This document shows positions 1 to 8,000 of a stretch of DNA of 64,000 nt, one piece after another. A program made the translations under genes and the position numbers. Each line of letters begins with the position of its first letter. Positions within the stretch are counted from its first letter, which is position 1. Source of the stretch: Nonomuraea rubra. Its GTDB lineage: Bacteria; Actinomycetota; Actinomycetes; Streptosporangiales; Streptosporangiaceae. The notes beneath the pieces are model-generated. The model was not told where the DNA came from. It did no database searches and was given only the letters and a program-made list of their open reading frames with translations. The DNA is taken from positions 10,027,001 through 10,091,000 of the forward strand of contig NZ_JACHMI010000001.1 of the NCBI RefSeq assembly GCF_014207985.1, in the 5' to 3' direction.

Positions 1-331
1 CAACCGGCCCGGCACCCTCACCGAGCCAGCCGAGCCCTTCATCAGTCCGTCCAGCTCCATCACCGAACCGCCTGGCGCCACGGTCGTCTCCTCCGTCGGC
101 TTCACCGGAGACAGGCGGCGGAGTGACGGCCGGCCGGCCGTGTGGGGCGGGGGTGTCGTCCTCGAGAGGAGTGGCGGCGCGCAGGCGGTCGCGTTGCTCG
201 CGCCACTCCGCCACCGATGGCCAGCCGTCCGTGGCGGAGCCGGCCAGGTCGCGCGGGCGGGAGGACGTGGGGTCGGGCCAGGCGCCCCGCTCCGGCGGCT
301 GGGGCGCTTGCGGCCGGTCCGTGCTGCTCAT
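1..331 (-). CDS. recX: RecX N-terminal part (partial, runs off window start)
   Basis: An open frame starts at ATG 331 and reaches the window edge with no stop, giving about 110 codons. It begins 11 bp after the recA stop on the same strand, where recX lies in most actinobacteria; RecX restrains RecA filaments. The visible part is a Pro/Gly/Asp-rich, probably disordered leader beginning MSSTDRPQAPQ. The conserved RecX helical repeats would lie beyond the edge, so the call rests on synteny, not on domain recognition. Confidence 0.6.
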   Translation of the reverse strand, partial: MSSTDRPQAPQPPERGAWPDPTSSRPRDLAGSATDGWPSVAEWREQRDRLRAATPLEDDTPAPHGRPAVTPPPVSGEADGGDDRGARRFGDGAGRTDEGLGWLGEGAGPV

Positions 332-342
332 GGGGTCAGCGA

Positions 343-1428
343 TCAGACGTCACCCGGCTTGGGGGTGGACTTCGAGCCACGGCCCGACGGAGCGGCGGCC
401 GGAGCAGGGGCGGCAGCGGCGGGAGCGTCGAGGCGCGGGCCCACGCCCAGCTTGTCCTTGATCTTCTTCTCGATCTCGTTGGCCATGTCGGGGTGGTTCT
501 TCAGGAAGTTGCGGGCGTTCTCCTTGCCCTGGCCGAGCTGGTCGCCCTCGTACGTGTACCAGGCGCCGGACTTGCGGACGAAGCCGTGCTCCACACCCAT
601 GTCGATGAGGCCGCCCTCGCGGGAGATGCCCACGCCGTAGAGGATGTCGAAGTCGGCGACCCGGAAGGGCGGGGCCATCTTGTTCTTGACGACCTTGACC
701 CTGGTACGGTTGCCGACCGCCTCCGTGCCGTCCTTGAGGGTCTCGATGCGGCGGATGTCCATCCGGACCGAGGCGTAGAACTTCAGCGCCTTACCACCGG
801 TCGTGGTCTCGGGGCTGCCGAACATGACGCCGATCTTCTCGCGGAGCTGGTTGATGAAGATGGCGGTGGTGCCGGTGCTGTTGAGGGCGCCGGCGATCTT
901 GCGCAGGGCCTGGGACATGAGGCGGGCCTGGAGACCGACGTGGCTGTCGCCCATCTCGCCCTCGATCTCGGCCTTGGGCACCAGGGCCGCGACCGAGTCG
1001 ATGACGATGATGTCGACGGCGCCGGACCTGATCAGCATGTCGGCGATCTCGAGCGCCTGCTCACCGGTGTCGGGCTGGGAGACCAGCAGGGCGTCGGTGT
1101 CGACCCCCAGCTTCTTGGCGTATTCGGGGTCGAGGGCGTGCTCGGCGTCGACGAACGCCGCGATGCCTCCGGCCCGCTGGGCGTTGGCCACGGCGTGCAG
1201 GGCGATCGTCGTCTTACCCGAGGACTCGGGGCCGTAGATCTCGACGATGCGGCCGCGCGGCAGGCCGCCGATGCCGAGGGCGACGTCAAGGGAGATCGAC
1301 CCCGTGGGGACCACCTCGATGGGAGCTCGGGCCTCGTCGCCCAGCCTCATGACGGAGCCCTTGCCGAACTGACGCTCGATCTGAGCCAGCGCGGTCTCGA
1401 GGGCCTTCTCGCGGTCGTTGATAGCCAT
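343..1428 (-). CDS. recA: Recombinase RecA
   Basis: RecA (361 aa) is the ATP-dependent strand-exchange protein and the co-protease that triggers LexA self-cleavage. The Walker A motif GPESSGKTT is near residues 65-73. The ATPase core includes [17 protein letters not shown] and [19 protein letters not shown], and the putative DNA-binding loop segment [17 protein letters not shown] follows. The C-terminus is Ala/Pro-rich and acidic, as in other actinobacteria. Start ATG 1428 has a strong upstream AGGGGGAG ribosome site. recX follows 11 bp downstream, so the two are probably co-transcribed. A LexA-type box lies about 120 bp upstream of the start. Confidence 0.98.
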   Translation of the reverse strand: MAINDREKALETALAQIERQFGKGSVMRLGDEARAPIEVVPTGSISLDVALGIGGLPRGRIVEIYGPESSGKTTIALHAVANAQRAGGIAAFVDAEHALDPEYAKKLGVDTDALLVSQPDTGEQALEIADMLIRSGAVDIIVIDSVAALVPKAEIEGEMGDSHVGLQARLMSQALRKIAGALNSTGTTAIFINQLREKIGVMFGSPETTTGGKALKFYASVRMDIRRIETLKDGTEAVGNRTRVKVVKNKMAPPFRVADFDILYGVGISREGGLIDMGVEHGFVRKSGAWYTYEGDQLGQGKENARNFLKNHPDMANEIEKKIKDKLGVGPRLDAPAAAAPAPAAAPSGRGSKSTPKPGDV

Positions 1429-1543
1429 GGGAACTCCCCCTGGAGGGTCGTGGTCCGATCAGTCGAGTGAAAGCTACGGCCTGCCACCGACAATTTCTGC
1501 CGTGTCGGGGAAGACGTGGCGGCTCGGCTGTCTCAATGGTAGC

Positions 1544-1557
1544 CGAACGGCTGTTCG
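1544..1557. promoter_or_regulatory. SOS box (LexA operator) of recA
   Basis: CGAACGGCTGTTCG is a CGAAC-N4-GTTCG dyad matching the Gram-positive/actinobacterial LexA box. It sits 116 bp upstream of the recA ATG in the intergenic region between recA and the TetR gene, the usual place for the damage-inducible recA promoter. Confidence 0.85.
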
Positions 1558-1624
1558 ATCACAGCAAGAACACGCAGGTCGACCATGAGAGTACGCACAT
1601 CTGCCCGTTCTCCCTGGCCAGCCG

Positions 1625-2344
1625 TCAGCCCAGCCGCGCCTCGTCAACCGCCCCGCCCGCCGCCGCGCCCGCTGCCCCGCCAACCGCGCCACCCGCCGCC
1701 GCGCCCGCCTCCTCACCCGCCACCCCGCCACCCGGCCCGGCCGCCTTCGGCGCGGACAGGAGGCGGAGCGCTTCGAGGAAGAGCTCCGGGGGGCAGCGTT
1801 CGGGCGCGAGCAGGGTCAGCAGGCGCATGCCGAGGTCCAGCGACTTCAGGATGGCGTCGGCCTCCCCGTACGGAAGCTCAGCCAGCCCGCTCCCCTCCGG
1901 CGCCAGCGGATGCCGCCCGGAACCCGTCCCCTCATCGGGGAACAACACGGCGACGAGCTGCTCACGCACGGCCGGATGGCGAGTGGCGTGCACCATGAAC
2001 TCCACCGTCAGCCGGGCGAAGGAGTCCTGCCCGCCACCCCGGGCGCCCTCCACCCAGTACGCCCCGAACTCCTCCACCAGCGCCCCCGCCTCACGCCCGC
2101 CGTGAAGCAGCCGCTCGGCCTGGGCCCGCGCCTCCCGCCCCAGCCCGTGCCGCAGGACGGCGAGCAGCAGATCCTCCTTGCCGTCGAAGTTCGAGTACAC
2201 GGCCCCCTTGGTGAGCCCGGCCTCGGCGGCCACCTCGTCCACCGACGCCCCCTGGATCCCCCGCTCGGCGAACACCTTCTCCGCCGCCTCCAGCAGGGCG
2301 AGCCGGTTGCGTTCGCGCTGCTCCTGCCTGCTGAGCCGTTCCAT
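1625..2344 (-). CDS. TetR-family transcriptional regulator
   Basis: A 239-aa TetR/AcrR repressor. The N-terminal helix-turn-helix (about residues 10-55) has the typical order: an ALLEAAEKVFAERG helix, VDEVAAEAGLTKGAVYSNF recognition region and KEDLL. The ligand domain is followed by a Gly/Ala low-complexity tail of about 30 residues (repeated GAAAGGAV-like units). ATG 2344 is preferred because GGAG lies upstream and it gives the usual short leader; ATG 2380 would run almost into the operators. It is divergent from the TPR/protease gene at 2446, with two palindromes between them, so it probably represses itself and that gene. The ligand is unknown. Confidence 0.9.
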   Translation of the reverse strand: MERLSRQEQRERNRLALLEAAEKVFAERGIQGASVDEVAAEAGLTKGAVYSNFDGKEDLLLAVLRHGLGREARAQAERLLHGGREAGALVEEFGAYWVEGARGGGQDSFARLTVEFMVHATRHPAVREQLVAVLFPDEGTGSGRHPLAPEGSGLAELPYGEADAILKSLDLGMRLLTLLAPERCPPELFLEALRLLSAPKAAGPGGGVAGEEAGAAAGGAVGGAAGAAAGGAVDEARLG

Positions 2345-2387
2345 CGCCACCACGCTCCGCACTCTCCACCGGGTTGACATCCCCAAG

Positions 2388-2419
2388 AGTATCCAAATAC
2401 TGACTGGTATCCGAATACC
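2388..2419. promoter_or_regulatory. Tandem palindromic operators, probable TetR sites
   Basis: Two near-perfect 14-bp palindromes, AGTATCCAAATACT (2388-2401) and GGTATCCGAATACC (2406-2419), share the form RGTAT-CCRA-ATACY with centres 18 bp apart. A half-site, AGTATGCG, follows at 2424. They lie between divergent genes for a TetR protein and a TPR/aspartyl-protease-like protein. Assignment to this TetR is inferred from position. Confidence 0.75.
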
Positions 2420-2445
2420 GAAGAGTATGCGAAAGAGGGAAGCGA

Positions 2446-3633
2446 ATGGACACCTTGGAGCGCGCCGACGAGCTGTTCGAGGCAGGCGACTTCGACACCG
2501 CCGGCGACCTCTACCGGCGGGTGCTCGCGACGGACCCCGACCACGTGCACGCCCTCGCCCAGCACGCCTACCTGACCCTCCTGTCCAACCGGCTCCCGGC
2601 GGCCGAGCGCCTGCTCAGAAGGGTCCTGCACCTGGACCCCCGGCACGGGCGCGCGCTGCGCCACCTGGCCGACACCCTGTGGCGGGCTGACAAGTTCGCC
2701 GAGCTGGCCGGGCTCCTGCCCGAGGTGGTGGAGGGCGCTCTCTCGGCCACGCCCGAGCAGCTCAGGAGCTTCGCCGGGCGCACGCCATACGAGATCTCGG
2801 GGCCCGCGACCACGCGGATCCCGTTCGCGGCGGAGAGCCCGCTGCCCATGATCGAGGCGTCACTGAACGGCGCGCCGCCCGCCCTGTTCTTCCTCGACAC
2901 CGGCGCGCTGTTCGCGCTCAACGACGACTACGCCGCCCGCCTCGGCATCCCCACGTACGGCCATACGACGGGCCGCACCCTCTACGGCGAGCACCCGAAC
3001 CTCCAGGGCCGCGTGGACCGCCTCACCCTGGGCGCCCTGACCATCGAGCAGGTGCCGGTGCACACCATCCCGGACGAGATCCGCCTCACCGCGCCCGACG
3101 GCAGGCAGACCCAGGGCGCGATCGGCACCAGCGTGCTGGCCCGCTTCCTGTCCACCATCGACTACCCGGGCCGGGCACTCGTCCTGCGCCGGAACAGCCG
3201 GAACAGCCAGGACAGCCGGGACGTGCGCGCGGCCGTGCAGGCCGGCCAGGCCGGGCACAGCGCGCCCCTGTGGTTCCTGGGCGACCACTTCCTGCTGTCC
3301 CACGGCACCGTGAACCATCTCGACCGGATGGTGTTCTTCGTCGACACCGGCGGCGGCGACATCGGTTTCACGGCTCCCCGCTCCACCCTCGAAGCGGCCG
3401 GGATCGCCGTCCCCGCGGACGGCGGCCCGCATCCGGTGACGGCCGGCCGGGTGACGCTCGGCACCGCCGTGCGCCACGACGTCCCCGGTCTGGCGGGGGT
3501 GTTCCCCGAGTGGTTCGAGCACGGGTTCGGGTTCCGGATCGGCGGGCTGCCCACGCACGAGTTCTTCCGTCCGTACGCGCTCACGTTCGACTTCGCGGGC
3601 ATGCGCATCCTGATGGACACCCCCGGGGAATGA
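2446..3633 (+). CDS. TPR protein with two-lobed aspartyl-protease-like domain
   Basis: A 395-aa protein without signal peptide. Residues 1-95 form TPR-like helical pairs (ADELFEAGDFDTAGDLYRRV, then LLRRVLHLDPRHGRALRHLA). From about residue 120 two retropepsin/pepsin-like lobes follow. Lobe 1 has LFFLDTGALFAL with DTG at 151-153; lobe 2 has VFFVDTGGGDIGF with DTG at 300-302. Each DTG follows a hydrophobic strand, as in active aspartic proteases, so both catalytic Asp seem present. Similar sequences are annotated as aspartyl protease family proteins; I know of no assigned substrate. An Asn/Ser/Arg/Gln-rich stretch near residues 247-256 may be an interlobe linker. It is divergent from its likely TetR regulator. 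Confidence 0.8.
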   Translation: MDTLERADELFEAGDFDTAGDLYRRVLATDPDHVHALAQHAYLTLLSNRLPAAERLLRRVLHLDPRHGRALRHLADTLWRADKFAELAGLLPEVVEGALSATPEQLRSFAGRTPYEISGPATTRIPFAAESPLPMIEASLNGAPPALFFLDTGALFALNDDYAARLGIPTYGHTTGRTLYGEHPNLQGRVDRLTLGALTIEQVPVHTIPDEIRLTAPDGRQTQGAIGTSVLARFLSTIDYPGRALVLRRNSRNSQDSRDVRAAVQAGQAGHSAPLWFLGDHFLLSHGTVNHLDRMVFFVDTGGGDIGFTAPRSTLEAAGIAVPADGGPHPVTAGRVTLGTAVRHDVPGLAGVFPEWFEHGFGFRIGGLPTHEFFRPYALTFDFAGMRILMDTPGE

Positions 3634-3715
3634 CGCGCGGGCGGTTGCCTCTCGCGTGTTGCCGGGCGCCATGAGCTGGGGAGACTCATCTCAGAGCGAC
3701 AACTGGAGGCGGCAC

Positions 3716-3991
3716 GTGGCGAGCGGCTACACCGGGGAACGACGCGTCCATCTCGAGGCACTCGCCGAGCTGCTACCCGCCCACGGCCTGGTGAGCCGCA
3801 TGGTCGGCGGCGAGGACCCGGTGTTGTGGGTGTGGCACCCGCGCACGGGCCGCCAGACGATCATCTTCGCCACGCCGTCGAACCACGGCTGGCAGTTCCT
3901 GTGGTCGCCGGGCGGGCAGTGCCCGGCGGCCGAGCCGGAGCGCGCGGCCACGGCGCTGCGTGACGCGCTCGATCAGGGGCAGCCGGCCTAG
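3716..3991 (+). CDS. Small conserved-type hypothetical protein
   Basis: A 91-aa soluble protein with no motif I recognise. It contains a helical segment (VHLEALAELLPAHGLVSRMV) and beta-like segments with many Trp (DPVLWVWHPRTG, HGWQFLWSPGGQ). The frame is open from GTG 3656 and has ATG 3671, but GTG 3716 is preferred: GGAGG lies at 3705-3709, six bases upstream, and neither earlier start has a ribosome site. Its TAG stop overlaps the TAG of the opposing DUF3046 gene in the four bases CTAG. Confidence 0.7.
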   Translation: MASGYTGERRVHLEALAELLPAHGLVSRMVGGEDPVLWVWHPRTGRQTIIFATPSNHGWQFLWSPGGQCPAAEPERAATALRDALDQGQPA

Positions 3992-4182
3992 CGCAGCTTG
4001 GGCGAGACGTCCTCCACCTGGCAGACCGCCCGCCACACCGTCTTGGCGCTCTCGCCGTCGGCCAGCGCCTGAACGACGGTGCGGCCGCCGAGCGGGGCCA
4101 GGACGTAGTCGCGGGCCCACGACTCCGCGTACATCTCACCGAAGTGAGCGTTCATCCGTCTCCAGAACTCGGTCAGGCGCAT
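3988..4182 (-). CDS. DUF3046 family protein
   Basis: A 64-aa protein matching DUF3046: starts MRLTEFWRRMNAHFGEMYAE, then SWARDYVLAPLGGRTVVQAL and the closing KTVWRAVC. Function is unknown; the family is restricted to actinobacteria and usually lies close to recA, as here. The frame is open upstream to 4251, but MRLTEFW is the normal family start, so ATG 4182 is chosen. It ends tail-to-tail with the gene at 3716-3991, sharing CTAG. Confidence 0.88.
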   Translation of the reverse strand: MRLTEFWRRMNAHFGEMYAESWARDYVLAPLGGRTVVQALADGESAKTVWRAVCQVEDVSPKLR

Positions 4183-4226
4183 GAACTCAAGTATGGAAGC
4201 GCCCGAGGGGTGGGTAGGACATCCCC

Positions 4227-4421
4227 ATGCCAAAGACCCCCAAGTCTTCACCCCCGAAGACAGCCAAGACGAAGGCCAACAGGGCCAGGCGCCGCCGGTT
4301 ACTGCTCGAGCTGCGGCTGGCCGTACGGAAGGAGAAGGAGGAGCGTGCCGAGCGGCACGCCGGTCTCAGGCAGGAGCCGCGTGCGGGCAAGCCGCGCACG
4401 CGCAGGGCGTCGCGGCGCTAG
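4227..4421 (+). CDS. Small highly basic hypothetical protein
   Basis: A possible 64-aa gene. About 40% of residues are Lys or Arg, with a Lys/Pro-rich start (MPKTPKSSPPKTAKTK), a central amphipathic segment LLLELRLAVRKEKEERAE and a basic tail ending RTRRASRR. Third codon positions are mostly G/C, as expected for a real gene here. No strong ribosome site is visible (weak GTAGGA upstream). It fills the space between DUF3046 and the VOC gene. The composition suggests nucleic-acid binding, but no family is recognised and it could be spurious. Confidence 0.4.
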   Translation: MPKTPKSSPPKTAKTKANRARRRRLLLELRLAVRKEKEERAERHAGLRQEPRAGKPRTRRASRR

Positions 4422-4433
4422 TCACCTCACGGG

Positions 4434-4925
4434 TCACAGCACGCGCGCGCCGTACATCTCACCGAGATGGTCGGCGAGCAGCTCCAGCCGGGCGCCGTCG
4501 GGGTCCTTGAAGTAAATGGAGGCGCCGCTCTCTATCTGGTGCGGCACGCCGGCCATCTCCAGCTTCCCGCGCAGCCTCTCCCACGTGGCGGGGTCGACGG
4601 AGATCGCGATGTGGTGCAGCCCGCCGAGCACTTCCTGGTACGGCCCGAGGTCGAGGCCGGGGAAGTCGAAGAAGGCGAGCAGGTTCCCGTTCCCGATGTC
4701 GAAGAAGAAGTGGTTCGACCCCTTGTAGTCGCGATTCTCGATGATCTCCGTGAGCGGGAACTCCAGGAGCTCCTGGTAGAACTTGATGGTGCGTTCCACG
4801 TCGGACGAGATGAGCGCCATGTGGTGCAGACCACGCGCGCTGCTGGACGGCCGGTGCGGTAAAACGTAGCGCTGCCTTATCTCCGCTCGGCGGGCTTCGA
4901 TGGCCGTGTAATCGATGGTGGTCAC
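4434..4925 (-). CDS. VOC (glyoxalase/dioxygenase) superfamily protein
   Basis: About 163 aa. Two beta-alpha-beta-beta-beta modules of the vicinal-oxygen-chelate fold are visible: RGLHHMALISSDVERTIKFY through FFDIGNGNLLAFFDFPG, and GGLHHIAISVD through SIYFKDPDGARLELLAD. Candidate metal ligands are the His of LHHMAL, the His of LHHIAI and the Glu of RLELLAD. Substrate is unknown. The frame is open to TTG 4958; GTG 4925 (VTTIDYTAIE) is preferred because it leaves a short promoter gap to the divergent lhr. No clear ribosome site supports either start. Confidence 0.85.
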   Translation of the reverse strand: MTTIDYTAIEARRAEIRQRYVLPHRPSSSARGLHHMALISSDVERTIKFYQELLEFPLTEIIENRDYKGSNHFFFDIGNGNLLAFFDFPGLDLGPYQEVLGGLHHIAISVDPATWERLRGKLEMAGVPHQIESGASIYFKDPDGARLELLADHLGEMYGARVL

Positions 4926-5009
4926 GGTCGCTGTATGTCCGCCAGGGCGCCGGCTCAATCACCCGCCACCGCGCCAAATGCGTTTTCTGTCGGTGGCGGG
5001 AGGCACTAT

Positions 5010-8000
5010 GTGCAGGTGAGCTCCCTAGCCCAGTTCAGCCAGGTGACCAGGCAATGGTTCGCCGGGGCCTTCCACGCGCCCACCGCCGCCCAGGAGGGGG
5101 CGTGGGAGTCGATCTCGCGGGGCGACCACACGCTGGTCGTCGCGCCGACGGGCTCGGGCAAGACGCTGGCGGCGTTCCTGTGGTCGCTCGACCGGCTGGC
5201 CGCCGCCCCGGAACAGGCCGCCCCAGGGCAGGCCGCACCGGAGCAGACCACATCGGAGCAGGCCGCACCGGAGCAGGCGAAGGAGCGCAAGGGCACGAGG
5301 GTCCTGTACGTGTCGCCGCTCAAGGCCCTGGCCGTGGACGTCGAGCGCAACCTGCGCGCGCCACTGGCCGGGCTGAAGCAGACGGCGCGGCGGCTGGGCC
5401 TGCCGGTGCCCGAGATCTCGGTGGCGATCCGCTCGGGCGACACCCCCGCCGAGGACCGCAGGCGGTTCGCCGCGAAGCCGTCCGACATCCTGATCACCAC
5501 CCCTGAGTCGCTGTTCCTGCTGCTCACCAGCCAGGCGCGGGAGGCGCTGCGCGGCGTGGAGACGGTGATCGTGGACGAGGTGCACGCGGTCGCGGGCACC
5601 AAGCGCGGCGCCCATCTCGCGCTCAGCCTGGAGCGGCTCGACGCGCTGCTCGACCGGCCCGCGCAGCGGGTGGGGCTGTCGGCGACCGTGCGGCCGGTGA
5701 GCGAGGTGGCGGCGTTCCTGGGCGGGGCGCGGCCGGCGACGGTGGTGCAGCCGCCGTCCGACAAGCGGATCGAGGTCGAGGTCGTCGTCCCCGTCGAGGA
5801 CATGACGGAGATGGAGGGCCGCGCGCAGGGAGCCGCCCAGGAGGAGGAGTTCGCGCCGGAGCCGGGCAACCGGTCGATCTGGCCCCACGTCGAGGACCGG
5901 CTGTTCGACCTGATCGAGGCCCACAGCTCCACGATCGTCTTCGCCAACTCGCGGCGGCTGGCCGAGCGGCTGTGCACGCGGCTGAACGAGCTGGCCTACG
6001 AGCGGGAGCAGGGCACCGAGACCGTCGACCTGTCCATCTGGGAGACCGGGCCGTCGAAGCCGATGCCCGCCGAGGTGATGGCGCAGGCGGGTGCGAGCAA
6101 GGGCGTGGTGACGGAGATCGTACGCGCCCACCACGGCTCGGTCTCCAAGGAGGAGCGGGCGCAGATCGAGGAGGCGCTCAAGTCGGGCCGGTTGCCTGCC
6201 GTGGTCGCCACCTCCAGCCTGGAGCTGGGCATCGACATGGGCGCGGTCGACCTGGTGGCGTGCGTGGAGGCGCCGCCGAGCGTGGCCAGCGGGCTGCAGC
6301 GCATCGGCCGGGCGGGTCACCAGGTGGGCGCGGTGTCCAGGGGCGTCATCTTCCCCAAGTACCGGGGCGACCTGGTGCAGACCGCCGTGGTGGCGGAGCG
6401 GATGAAGAGCGGTCTGATCGAGGAGCTGCGCTATCCGCGTAACCCGCTCGACGTGCTCGCCCAGCAGATCGTGGCGATGACCGCGCTCGACGAGTGGACG
6501 GTCGACGAGCTGGAGAGCGTGATCAGGCGGGCCGCCCCCTACGCCACGCTGCCGCGCACCGCGCTGGAGGCCACGCTCGACATGCTGGCCGGGCGCTATC
6601 CGAGCGAGGAGTTCGCCGAGCTGCGGCCGCGCATCGTGTGGGACCGCGTGACCGGCACCCTCCAGGGGCGTCCCGGCGCGCAGCGGCTGGCGGTGACGAA
6701 CGGCGGCACGATCCCCGACCGGGGCCTGTTCGGCGTGTTCCTGGTGGGCGAGCGGGCCTCCAGGGTGGGCGAGCTGGACGAGGAGATGGTCTACGAGTCG
6801 CGGGTCGGCGACGTGTTCGTGCTGGGCGCGACCTCCTGGCGGATCGAGGACATCACGGCCGACCGGGTGCTCGTCTCGCCCGCGCCGGGGCAGCCGGGCA
6901 AGCTGCCGTTCTGGCACGGCGACGCGCCGGGGCGGCCGGCCGAGCTGGGCCGGGCGATCGGGCAGTTCCTGCGCGAGCAGGCCAAGCAGGGCTCGACGGA
7001 CCGGATGCGGGAGGCGGGCCTGGACGAGTACGCCTCGGGCAACCTGCTGGCCTATCTGAAGGAGCAGCGCGAGGCGACCGGTTACGTCCCCGACGACCGC
7101 ACCCTGCTGGTGGAGCGCTTCCACGACGAGCTGGGCGACTGGCGCGTGGTCATCCACTCCCCGTACGGCGCCCGGGTGCACGCGCCGTGGGCGCTGGCGA
7201 TCAGCCGGCGGCTGCGCGAGCGCTACGGCATCGACGTGCAGGCGGTGCACTCCGACGACGGCATCGTGCTGCGCATCCCCGACACGCTGGCCGAGCCGCC
7301 CACCGACGTGGCGGCCTTCGACGCCGAGGAGATCGAGCAGATCGTCACCGAGGAGCTGGGCGGGTCGGCCATGTTCGCCTCCCGGTTCAGGGAGTGCGCG
7401 GGCCGGGCGCTGCTGCTGCCGCGCCGCACGCCGGGCCGGCGCAGCCCGCTGTGGCAGCAGCGGCAGCGGGCGGCCCACCTGCTCGGCGTGGCCTCGCAGT
7501 ACGCCTCGTTCCCGATCGTGCTCGAGACGATGCGCGAGTGCCTTCAGGACGTCTTCGACGTGCCGGGCCTGGTCCAGCTCATGCGCGACATCGCCGCGCG
7601 CAGGGTGCGGGTGGTGGAGGTGGAGACGTCGCAGGCCTCGCCGTTCGCGGCGGCGCTGCTGTTCCACTACGTGGGCGCGTTCATGTACGAGGGCGACGCC
7701 CCGCTGGCCGAGCGGAGGGCGCAGGCCCTGGCGCTCGACACCACGCTGCTGGCCGAGCTGCTCGGCCAGGCCGACCTGCGCGAGCTGCTCGACCCCGACG
7801 TGATCTCCGACAGCGAGCGCGAGCTGGCCAGGCTCGACCGGCCGCTGCGCGACCTGGAGGACCTCGCCGACCTGCTGCGCTCGCACGGGCCGCTGCTGGC
7901 GCCCGACGTGAGTGTGCGCGGCGGTGATCCGGCCTGGCTGGAGGAGCTCGAACGGTCGCGGCGAGCGATCAGGGTGCGGGTCGCCGGTGAGGAGCAGTGG

